Shown here: in pieces, positions 1 to 5,021 of the stretch
Layout: each line of letters starts with the position of its first letter
Position numbering within the stretch: the stretch's first letter is position 1
From: a bacterium
Lineage (GTDB): Bacteria; Desulfobacterota; DSWW01
DNA: 5,021 nt
Assembly (NCBI GenBank): GCA_030609865.1
Contig: JAUWSZ010000275.1
Span: forward strand, 1-5,021
Direction: 5' to 3'
Position numbers and translations under genes: made by a program
The notes under the pieces: model-generated
What the model saw: the letters and a program-made list of their open reading frames with translations, nothing else
What the model was told of the DNA's origin: nothing
Database searches by the model: none

Positions 1-955
1 AGCGCCCGCTTCCGGAGGCGGGTCCCGATGCATTCCGGACAGGTCTCCCAATCCGGCCCTTCGATTCCCTTGCCGCCCTTTCCATTGCCCGCCCCCCCGT
101 TTGCCGGGACGACTCCCAGGCCGTCGCACTCACCGCAGGCCCCGTACCGACTGTTGAACGAGAAGAACCGTGGATCCGGCTCCGGAAAGCCTATCCCGCA
201 CCGCCCACAGAACAGCCTCCGGCTGTAATACCTCTCCTGCCCGCCCTTCTGTGGAACCACACACAAATCACCCTTCCCGACACGAAGGGCCTCCTCGATC
301 TTGTCCTTCAGGTAGCTGTCCGAGACGTGACGGAGATCGATCTCCGCGACAACGACATCGATATCGTGCTCTTTGTACCGGTCCATGGCAAAGATGTTCC
401 GTATTGCCACCATCTCGCCGTCCAGGCGAACGTCTGCGTAGCCCATCTTTCCAAGCTTACGCAACAGCTCACGGTGGTGCCCCTTCTTCCCTTTCAAGAG
501 CGGAGCGAGCAGGCAGACCGCCTTCTTCCGGAAATGGGAGCTGATGTCCCCGCAGATCCCCTCCGGGGTCTGGTAGGCGAGCCTCTGCCCGCAACGCGTG
601 CAGTGGGCGGCACCGATCTTTGCGAACAGGAGCCGGAGATAATGGTAGATCTCCGTGAGGGTTGCCACGGTGGAGCGTCTCCCGCCCCGGGAGAGCTTCT
701 GTTCCACGGCTACGGTGGGCGGAACGCCCTGTATGCGGTCCACGTCCGGTTTGGCCATGGGTTGAATGTACTGGCGGGCATAGGCGGACAGGCTCTCCAG
801 GAACCTCCGCTGCCCCTCGGCAAAGAGAATGTCAAAGGCAAGGGTGGACTTGCCCGAGCCGCTGGGCCCGGTGACCACGACGATCCGGTCTCTGGGTATG
901 GAAAGGGAAATCTCCTTCAGGTTGTGCTCTCTGGCCCCGTCGATGGAGATATGGC
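1..955 (-). other. Second UvrA unit (N-terminal part only), lacking most of the insertion domain
   Basis: The UvrA sequence starts again here with a new GAREHNL motif, Walker A with K987, the stretch AFDILFAEGQRRFLESLSAY, a TVAVEQKLSRGGRRSTVATL motif and a UvrB-binding-like region (~1076-1198) with the usual KGKKGHHRELL pattern. The zinc site C1201/C1204/C1225/C1228 is followed after only 28 residues, many of them Gly, by C1257-P-E-C1260 and GTRLRKRA. In unit 1 the same interval is 106 residues and holds the insertion domain. The rest of this unit, including signature, Walker B and the second ATPase, lies beyond the left edge of the window. Confidence 0.88.
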
Positions 956-3809
956 CCCCTTTCCAGTCGGCCGCGACGGTCCGGGGCGATTTCCCCCGCC
1001 ATCGGCGGATTTCCTTGACCATCGCGCTCGGGGACGTGGACAGATACTTCTTCAGGGCCTTGCCGGTGTGGGATCGCTTCTTCTTGATGATCTCTGCCGG
1101 CGGGCCCGCGGCAACCAGCCTTCCGCCGGCATCGCCTCCCTCGGGCCCCAGGTCCAGGATGTGGTCTGCGTGCTTCAGGATTTCCAGGTTGTGCTCGACC
1201 ACGACGATGGAATGCCCCTTCCGGAGGAGCTTCTCGAAGGTCTTGAGCAGAAACCGGATGTCGTAGAGGTGCAGACCGGTGGTGGGCTCGTCGAAGAGCA
1301 GCAGGGTGTGCGGCTTCCGGGAACGGATGATGTGGGCGGAAAGCTTCAGCCGTTGGGCCTCACCGCCGGAAAGGGTGTTCAGGGGCTGGCCGAGACGCAG
1401 GTACCCGAGGCCGATGTCCGAAAGGACCCGGAGGGGCCCTGCCACGGCCGGGATCTTCTCGAAGAACTGCTTCCCCTCTTCCACGGTCATCTCCAGGACC
1501 TGCTGGATGGTCTTGCCGCCGTGGGTGACCTCGAGGATTTCCTTCCTGTACCGGGCCCCGCCGCATTCCGGGCAGACGACGAAGACGTCGGCGAGGAACT
1601 GCATCTCCACCCTTTCGAAGCCCTCTCCCTGGCAGGCCTCGCAACGGCCGTTTCCTGAATTGAACGAAAAGGTCCCTGGCGTGTACTCCCGCAGGAGTGC
1701 GAGCGGCGTCTGGGCAAAGAGGGCCCGGATTCCGTCGAAGGCCTTGATGTAGGTGACGGCGTTCGCCCGCGGCGTATTGCCCAGCGGGGAGGGATCGACC
1801 ATGATCACGTCGTCGATCGCTTCGTGTCCTTCGATCGCCTTGTGCTTGCCGGGCTTCTCCGTGCCCTTTCCGAGGGCCTTGCACAGCCCCTTGTAGATCA
1901 CCTCCCGGATCAGCGTCGATTTGCCCGACCCGCTCACGCCGGAGATGCAGACCAGCCTCTGGAGCGGGATCTCCACCGAGATGCCTCGCAGATTGTTCTC
2001 GGCCGCGCCGCGCACGACCAGGGCCTCGCCCCCTGCGTTCGAAGGCGTTGGCAGCGCCTGCCGCTCCGCACCCCTCTCGTCGAACATGCACATTGCGGTC
2101 AGGGACTCCGCACAGCCGGCGATTCCTTCAGGAGGCCCCTGGTAGACCGTGTTGCCGCCCTGCTCGCCTGCCGAGGGGCCCAGGTCGAGGAGGTTGTCCG
2201 CGGCGAGGATGATCTCCGGGTCGTGCTCCACGACCAGGACCGTGTTCTCCCGATCCCTGATTTCCCGAAGGATCTCGACGAGCCTCCGCGAGTCCCTCGC
2301 ATGAAGGCCGATGCTCGGCTCATCGAGGATGTAGAGCGTGTTGACCAGGGAGGACCCCAGGGCCGTCGTGAGATGGGCTCGCTCGATCTCCCCTCCGGAA
2401 AGGGTTCTCGACTGGCGATCCAGGGTCAGATAACCCAGCCCGATTTTCTCGAGACAGGAGAGACGGGATCGAATCTCGCGGAGAAGCGCCTCGGCAACCT
2501 CCCGCTGGAACCGGGAAAACCTGAGACCATCGAAGAAGGAGGATGCCTCCCGGATGCTCATCGCGTAGACCTCTGCGATGTTCTTGTCTGCGATGCGGTA
2601 CTGGAGCACTTCCTGCCGAAAACGCCTGCCTCCGCAGGCCTTGCACTTGTCGTAGCTCCTGTACCGGGACAGGAGGACCCGGATGTGCATCTTGTAGGTC
2701 CTCGTCTCCAGCCATTCGAAGAATCCCCTGACACCGTAGAAGCCCGAACATCCTTCGACGATTTTCCTGCTCTGGCTCGGCTTGAGGGCCTCGAACGGCG
2801 TCTCCACGGGGATGCCTTCCCGCGAGCAGAAGGCGAGGGTCTCGTGGTACGCCTCTCGATAGGCGTCCGTGTTCCACGGCTTGATGGCCCCCTGTCGGAG
2901 AGAGAGCCGCTTGTCCGGGATGACCAGGTCCATGTCGACGCCGATGGTTCTGCCGAACCCGTGGCAGGCATCACAGGCCCCCAGGGGCGTGTTGAACGAG
3001 AAGAGGTTGGGCATGGGGTCCCGGTACGAGATGTCGCACCAGGGACAGTGAACCTCCGAGCTGAAGGGAAGCCGCTCTTCCCCGGAGGCGCCGGGGTCGA
3101 GGATCACCGTGATCTTGCCTTTTCCCATCCGTAATGCCGCCTCCAGGGAATCCACGATTCGCCGGACCTGTCCCTTCTCCAGGACGAGCCGGTCCGCAAC
3201 CAGGTCGAGCGCGCCGGGAAGGATCTCTCCCAGGAGGGCCTCGGAGACCTCCTGGGATCTCCCTTCGTGAACCAGCCGGAAGTAGCCGGAACGCCTCAGT
3301 CCGGTTTCGATCTCGGCGGCGGGGAGGGAGCCGTCGTGCGGAACCGGAAAGCTGATCAAGGCGCGAGAACCGGAATGGGCGTCCACCAGCTCTTCGGCAA
3401 TCTGCTGGGGGGAGTCTTTCCTGACCTCACGACCACACTCGCCGCAGTACAACGTGGCGACCTTTGCGAACAGGAGCTTCACATACTCGGCCAGCTCGGT
3501 AAGGGTCGCTACTGTGGAGCGGGCCGTCTTGATCGGGTTGACCTGGCGGATGGCGATGGCGGGCGGGATTCCTTCGATCCTTTCGATCTGGGGTCGGTCC
3601 AGCCGCTCGAGAAACTGGCGGGCATAGGCGGAGAAGCTCTCCACATATCGACGCTGCCCCTCGGAGTAGAGCGTGTCAAAGGCAAGGCTGGATTTTCCCG
3701 ACCCGCTGATCCCGGTCACGACGGTCAGCTGGTAGAGGGGAATCTCGAGGTCGAGGTTCTTCAGGTTGTTCTGGCGAGCGCCCCATACACGTATGACAGG
3801 CTTGTCCAC
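1..3809 (-). CDS. uvrA: Fused double-length (tandem dimeric) excinuclease ABC subunit A, 3' end cut by window
   Basis: UvrA is the ATPase that recognises bulky DNA damage and loads UvrB in nucleotide excision repair. The frame is open for 1269 codons from a GTG at 3809 and has no stop in the window. Unit 1 (about residues 1-923): Walker A GISGSGKS (33-40), CxxC 122/125, UvrB-binding region (~128-252), zinc site C255/C258/C279/C282, insertion domain (~283-388), C389/C392, signature LSGGE (470-474), Walker B D496-E497, H529, second Walker A GVSGSGKS (624-631), zinc site C723/C726/C746/C749, signature LSGGE (813-817), D840-E841 and H873. A Lys/Arg-rich linker (~924-950) follows. Unit 2 restarts at ~951 with GAREHNLKEI, Walker A GPSGSGKS (981-988), CxxC 1070/1073, zinc site C1201/C1204/C1225/C1228 and C1257/C1260. 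A normal UvrA is about 940 residues, so the whole protein should reach about 1800. The GTG start is chosen because the next residues match the usual UvrA N-terminus and GAGGA lies 8 nt upstream. Fused UvrAs are known in Chlamydia and deltaproteobacteria (from memory). Confidence 0.96.
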   Translation of the reverse strand, partial: MDKPVIRVWGARQNNLKNLDLEIPLYQLTVVTGISGSGKSSLAFDTLYSEGQRRYVESFSAYARQFLERLDRPQIERIEGIPPAIAIRQVNPIKTARSTVATLTELAEYVKLLFAKVATLYCGECGREVRKDSPQQIAEELVDAHSGSRALISFPVPHDGSLPAAEIETGLRRSGYFRLVHEGRSQEVSEALLGEILPGALDLVADRLVLEKGQVRRIVDSLEAALRMGKGKITVILDPGASGEERLPFSSEVHCPWCDISYRDPMPNLFSFNTPLGACDACHGFGRTIGVDMDLVIPDKRLSLRQGAIKPWNTDAYREAYHETLAFCSREGIPVETPFEALKPSQSRKIVEGCSGFYGVRGFFEWLETRTYKMHIRVLLSRYRSYDKCKACGGRRFRQEVLQYRIADKNIAEVYAMSIREASSFFDGLRFSRFQREVAEALLREIRSRLSCLEKIGLGYLTLDRQSRTLSGGEIERAHLTTALGSSLVNTLYILDEPSIGLHARDSRRLVEILREIRDRENTVLVVEHDPEIILAADNLLDLGPSAGEQGGNTVYQGPPEGIAGCAESLTAMCMFDERGAERQALPTPSNAGGEALVVRGAAENNLRGISVEIPLQRLVCISGVSGSGKSTLIREVIYKGLCKALGKGTEKPGKHKAIEGHEAIDDVIMVDPSPLGNTPRANAVTYIKAFDGIRALFAQTPLALLREYTPGTFSFNSGNGRCEACQGEGFERVEMQFLADVFVVCPECGGARYRKEILEVTHGGKTIQQVLEMTVEEGKQFFEKIPAVAGPLRVLSDIGLGYLRLGQPLNTLSGGEAQRLKLSAHIIRSRKPHTLLLFDEPTTGLHLYDIRFLLKTFEKLLRKGHSIVVVEHNLEILKHADHILDLGPEGGDAGGRLVAAGPPAEIIKKKRSHTGKALKKYLSTSPSAMVKEIRRWRGKSPRTVAADWKGGHISIDGAREHNLKEISLSIPRDRIVVVTGPSGSGKSTLAFDILFAEGQRRFLESLSAYARQYIQPMAKPDVDRIQGVPPTVAVEQKLSRGGRRSTVATLTEIYHYLRLLFAKIGAAHCTRCGQRLAYQTPEGICGDISSHFRKKAVCLLAPLLKGKKGHHRELLRKLGKMGYADVRLDGEMVAIRNIFAMDRYKEHDIDVVVAEIDLRHVSDSYLKDKIEEALRVGKGDLCVVPQKGGQERYYSRRLFCGRCGIGFPEPDPRFFSFNSRYGACGECDGLGVVPANGGAGNGKGGKGIEGPDWETCPECIGTRLRKRA
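956..3809 (-). other. First complete UvrA unit plus linker within the fused protein
   Basis: This part encodes a complete two-ATPase UvrA module. Both nucleotide-binding domains have Walker A, the UvrA form of the ABC signature, Walker B (YILDEPSIGLH and LLFDEPTTGLH) and the switch His (VVEHD, VVEHN). The first signature reads LSGGEIERA, with Glu where many UvrAs have Gln. The region between the CxxC at 122/125 and the zinc site at 255 is the right length for a UvrB-binding domain but matches the usual pattern poorly. The unit ends like a normal UvrA (TGKALKKYL), followed by about 28 mostly polar and basic residues linking to unit 2. Confidence 0.9.
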
Positions 3810-3817
3810 GATGTCGG

Positions 3818-3822
3818 TCCTC
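3818..3822 (-). promoter_or_regulatory. Ribosome binding site for the GTG start of uvrA
   Basis: The minus strand reads GAGGA, then 8 nt, then the GTG at 3809. This supports the GTG as the real start, as does the protein match beginning at DKPVIRVWGARQNNLKN. No ATG start is available in this frame: an in-frame TGA lies at 3881-3879, and only a GTG (3869) and a TTG (3857) lie between it and 3809. Confidence 0.6.
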
Positions 3823-3879
3823 GTGTATTCGGAATGGCGTCGGGTAGAAATCCGCAAAACGCCTTCCACGGAAAACTTT

Positions 3880-3897
3880 CATGTTATCATCCTCCCC
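3880..3897 (-). promoter_or_regulatory. Strong Shine-Dalgarno plus ATG, out of frame with uvrA
   Basis: The minus strand reads GGGGAGG (3897-3891), 8 nt, then ATG (3882-3880). It is a better initiation signal than the one in front of the uvrA GTG. It opens a 68-codon frame that overlaps the start of uvrA in a different frame and stops at 3676; the encoded sequence is Arg/Pro-rich and resembles no protein I recognise. It could be a translated leader, a chance site, or a sign that one base is missing or extra between here and 3809. Confidence 0.35.
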
Positions 3898-3959
3898 GGA
3901 AAAATGCTATCGTACCGACGCGAGCCCCTCATAGCAGCACATGAACTGAGAGAGCTCGC

Positions 3960-3986
3960 CGTCATTAACGCGCAGGCGGGAATCCC
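3960..3986. repeat. Degraded GTCATTCCCGC-type intergenic palindrome
   Basis: The sequence GTCATTAACGCGCAGGCGGG, followed by AATCCC, resembles the widespread bacterial intergenic repeat whose consensus has ATTCCCGC facing GCGGGAAT. Here the left arm is ATTAACGC (two mismatches) and the right arm GCGGGAAT is intact, with GCAG between. The family match is from memory of such repeats, not from a search. Confidence 0.45.
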
Positions 3987-4002
3987 TCGGCACCCAGGAA
4001 TT

Positions 4003-4024
4003 CCTTCTCCCCTCGGGGAGAAGG
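4003..4024. repeat. REP-like hairpin, left member of an inverted pair
   Basis: CCTTCTCCCC (4003-4012) and GGGGAGAAGG (4015-4024) form a perfect 10-bp stem around TC. The hairpin is followed by GTCAGGATGAGGGG-like sequence, which is nearly the reverse complement of the sequence preceding the second hairpin. It looks like one half of a REP/BIME-type element. Confidence 0.75.
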
Positions 4025-4062
4025 TCAGGATGAGGGGGGCTGCTATCACTCCCTCACCCTGA

Positions 4063-4088
4063 CCCTCTCCCTCTCCAGAGGGAGAGGG
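4063..4088. repeat. REP-like hairpin, right member, just upstream of the idi ribosome binding site
   Basis: CCCTCTCCCTCT (4063-4074) and AGAGGGAGAGGG (4077-4088) form a perfect 12-bp stem around CC, preceded by CCCTCACCCTGA. This CCCTCACCCTGACCCTCTCC motif is a familiar intergenic repeat in many bacteria. The hairpin ends 4 nt before the idi Shine-Dalgarno, so if transcribed it lies in the idi leader. Confidence 0.75.
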
Positions 4089-4092
4089 AATC

Positions 4093-4098
4093 GAGGAG
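4093..4098 (+). promoter_or_regulatory. Ribosome binding site for idi
   Basis: GAGGAG lies 5 nt before the ATG at 4104, a strong Shine-Dalgarno at normal spacing, supporting this start. Confidence 0.75.
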
Positions 4099-4103
4099 CA
4101 ACG

Positions 4104-4637
4104 ATGCAAAACGCCTCTTCACAGGAAACGCTGATCCTCGTAGACAGCCAGGACAGGCAAATCGGATTCGAGAGCAAAGCCGCATGCCACCGTCGGCCGC
4201 TGCGACTCCACAGGGCCTTTTCTGTCTTCTTATTTGACCGGGGCGGCCGCATGCTGATCACGAAGCGGAGCACGAAGAAGGACACCTGGCCCGGCTTCTG
4301 GAGCAACGCCTGCTGCTCACACCCGCGTGAAGGGGAATCCACAGAGGACGCCGCCCGGCGCAGGCTCGAGGAAGAGCTGGGCATCTCTGCCGAGCTTCGT
4401 TTCCTCTTCAAGTTCGAATACCGGGCTGACTACGATGCCACGTGGGGGGAGCACGAACAGGATCACGTGTTCGTGGGTCAGTACGACGGGCCGTTGGCTC
4501 CGGACAGGGATGAGGTCGACGAAGCGAAGTTCATCGACGTGGAGGATCTGAAGCAGGATGTCCGGGACCGGCCCGATCGCTACACACCGTGGTTCAAGAT
4601 CAGCCTGGACCGGGTATTGACAGAAAAAGGTTCCTGA
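4104..4637 (+). CDS. idi: Isopentenyl-diphosphate delta-isomerase, type 1 (Nudix)
   Basis: This enzyme interconverts isopentenyl diphosphate and dimethylallyl diphosphate in isoprenoid synthesis; it is cytosolic and metal-dependent. The 177-residue protein is close to the 182 residues of E. coli Idi and is a single Nudix-fold domain. Aligned by eye with E. coli Idi (His25, His32, Cys67, His69, Glu114, Glu116), the counterparts are H29, H36, C71 (in NACCSHP), H73, E116 and E118 (in GEHEQDHVF). The Nudix-like helix reads RRLEEELGI (86-94), and a DEVDEAKFID stretch (136-145) and TPWFKI (161-166) match the family C-terminal half. The active-site motif WSNACCSHP resembles the eukaryotic-style CCSHP more than the E. 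coli VCGHP. The start is fixed by GAGGAG 5 nt upstream and by homology beginning near residue 8. It stands alone, divergent from uvrA, with no partner gene visible. All key residues are present, so it should be active. Confidence 0.95.
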   Translation: MQNASSQETLILVDSQDRQIGFESKAACHRRPLRLHRAFSVFLFDRGGRMLITKRSTKKDTWPGFWSNACCSHPREGESTEDAARRRLEEELGISAELRFLFKFEYRADYDATWGEHEQDHVFVGQYDGPLAPDRDEVDEAKFIDVEDLKQDVRDRPDRYTPWFKISLDRVLTEKGS

Positions 4638-4647
4638 CACCTTTTTT
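4624..4647 (+). terminator. A/T-rich hairpin with T run overlapping the idi stop codon
   Basis: AAAAAGGT (4624-4631) pairs with ACCTTTTT (4639-4646) around a 7-nt loop that contains the TGA stop at 4635-4637, and six Ts close the structure. It resembles an intrinsic terminator, but the stem has only two G-C pairs and starts inside the coding region, so it would be weak. GGTTCCTGACACC-like sequences also occur as dispersed repeats in some genomes (from memory), so it may be a repeat rather than a terminator. Confidence 0.45.
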
Positions 4648-4843
4648 GCCGTTTGCCGTCCATGTCCGCGACGGGGGATTGCTCAACGCCGTGCAACCCT
4701 TTGCAAAACTGGGGATATTGCGAGCCGAAGGCGCGGCAATCTCCCAGCACCGTATGGGAGCCTCGGGATTCCAGGAAGATCGGTGGCTGTCGGTTAGCTG
4801 TTATCGATCTCCCTTTTCGTGCCCGTGCCCGATTTTTACTATC

Positions 4844-4868
4844 AGCTATTAGCCTTTAGCTATTAGCC
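4844..4868. repeat. Direct repeat AGCTATTAGCC, two copies
   Basis: AGCTATTAGCC occurs at 4844-4854 and 4858-4868, separated by TTT. Each copy shares the AGCT(A/G)-TTAGC pattern with the heptamer units at 4916-4943. Confidence 0.8.
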
Positions 4869-4915
4869 CACCCCGCCCCTATTCTACGTGCATCCCGTTG
4901 GGGAAAGTGGTTGGG

Positions 4916-4943
4916 AGCTAACAGCTAACAGCTAACTGCTAAC
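4916..4943. repeat. Heptamer tandem repeat (AGCTAAC, four units)
   Basis: Three perfect AGCTAAC units (4916-4922, 4923-4929, 4930-4936) are followed by a variant TGCTAAC (4937-4943) and a partial AGCC. Confidence 0.85.
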
Positions 4944-4961
4944 AGCCAAGACTTTCGCCTT

Positions 4962-4975
4962 GCGGCGCAAGCCGC
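4962..4975. terminator. GC hairpin next to the end of the possible minus-strand gene
   Basis: GCGGC (4962-4966) and GCCGC (4971-4975) form a 5-bp stem around GCAA. On the minus strand it lies immediately after the TAA at 4979-4977, where a terminator would be expected, but no T run follows it there. On the plus strand it is followed by a T-rich stretch. Its role is uncertain. Confidence 0.3.
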
Positions 4976-4976
4976 G

Positions 4977-5021
4977 TTATGATTTTTCGATGAACGCATC
5001 GCGGAGGAGCTTGCTCTGCCG
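4977..5021 (-). CDS. Possible C-terminal end of an unidentified protein (partial)
   Basis: Read on the minus strand from the right edge, the frame gives RQSKLLRDAFIEKS and then TAA (4979-4977). The composition looks like an ordinary helical C-terminus, and a GC hairpin follows the stop at once. Fourteen residues are too few to assign a family, and the other two minus-strand frames are also open over this short distance, so this is only a plausible reading. Confidence 0.3.
   Translation of the reverse strand, partial: RQSKLLRDAFIEKS

Larger units (their letters stand above)
3883..4103. other. Divergent intergenic region between uvrA and idi
   Basis: This 221-base stretch must hold promoters for both divergent genes, but I cannot identify a convincing -35/-10 pair for either. 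On the minus strand TACGAT (about 3914-3909) is a weak -10 candidate for uvrA without a good -35 partner. I see no clear LexA operator palindrome. The idi-proximal half is filled by palindromic repeats listed separately. Confidence 0.6.
4785..4947. repeat. Short-repeat cluster with inverted terminal arms
   Basis: The left arm (4785-4803) contains GTTAGCT, the reverse complement of the AGCTAAC unit on the right. TAACAGCTAAC plus ACAGCC in the right arm (4926-4947) match the reverse complement of the left arm over 11 and 6 bases, with a small bulge. Between the arms are two copies of AGCTATTAGCC (4844-4854 and 4858-4868). The whole could fold into one long-range stem enclosing about 120 bases. 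Confidence 0.55.
4638..4976. other. Non-coding region downstream of idi
   Basis: About 340 bases without a gene I can support. Open frames on the plus strand (to about 4859) start inside idi or lack a ribosome binding site and show no recognisable protein pattern. From about 4785 on, the region becomes AT-richer and is filled with short related repeats, listed separately. Confidence 0.6.

Noticed and set aside
327..1658. Long plus-strand open frame of 443 codons antisense to uvrA
   Set aside because: It lies entirely opposite clear UvrA coding sequence, has no recognisable domain and a biased composition. It is explained by the GC-rich codon use of the real gene.
1360..2091. Minus-strand open frame of 243 codons inside uvrA
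   Set aside because: It is in a different frame from the continuous UvrA frame and its product is a low-complexity Arg/Gly/Pro-rich sequence, while the UvrA frame shows all expected motifs here.
1824..3134. Second long plus-strand open frame of 436 codons antisense to uvrA
   Set aside because: It too is the mirror of the UvrA frame, with no ribosome binding site or family resemblance that would support a gene.
3931..4046. Inverted octamer ATAGCAGC (3931-3938) and GCTGCTAT (4039-4046)
   Set aside because: Only 8 bp with no matching flanks; not enough to claim terminal repeats of a mobile element.
3883..4103. SOS (LexA) operator upstream of uvrA
   Set aside because: No CTG-N10-CAG type or other clear LexA palindrome could be identified near the uvrA start.
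4317..4640. Minus-strand open frame antisense to idi
   Set aside because: The plus-strand frame gives a complete Idi with all catalytic residues; the antisense frame shows no family pattern.
4589..4859. Plus-strand open frames downstream of and overlapping the end of idi
   Set aside because: They have no credible ribosome binding site, no recognisable protein pattern, and run into the short-repeat cluster.
4916..4943. CRISPR array
   Set aside because: The units are 7 bases long and directly adjacent, without spacers.

Overview
The window looks like a chromosomal piece of a GC-rich (about 60% by eye) bacterium. It contains a very long UvrA gene on the minus strand, a divergently transcribed type 1 isopentenyl-diphosphate isomerase gene (idi) on the plus strand, and short intergenic regions full of palindromic and tandem repeats. 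Fused double-length UvrA proteins are, to my knowledge, found in deltaproteobacteria such as Geobacter relatives and in Chlamydiae. The GC content and the style of the intergenic repeats fit a deltaproteobacterium (Desulfobacterota) or a similar environmental lineage. This placement is inference.

Layout. Positions 3809 down to 1 (minus strand) form one uninterrupted frame of 1269 codons that runs off the left edge. It encodes a complete UvrA unit of about 923 residues, a basic linker, and the first ~320 residues of a second UvrA unit, so it is a covalent tandem UvrA dimer. The two units differ. The first has the full set of UvrA modules. The second lacks most of the DNA-binding insertion domain but carries the more canonical-looking UvrB-binding region. 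Positions 3883-4103 are the divergent intergenic region, holding a mosaic of palindromes (a degraded GTCATTCCCGC-type repeat and two opposed REP-like hairpins), the second ending 4 nt before the idi Shine-Dalgarno. Positions 4104-4637 hold idi, with all its metal-binding and catalytic residues present. From 4638 to 4976 I see no convincing gene: there is a weak A/T hairpin at the idi stop, then a cluster of AGCTAAC/AGCTATTAGCC-type short repeats with inverted arms. The last 45 bases may be the C-terminus of another minus-strand gene.

Function. The fused UvrA should act in nucleotide excision repair, recognising DNA damage and loading UvrB. Idi interconverts IPP and DMAPP for isoprenoid synthesis. 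They are divergent neighbours with no obvious functional link. The most interesting content is the asymmetric fused UvrA. The fused form is an established but little-studied variant, so I would call it unusual rather than wholly new.
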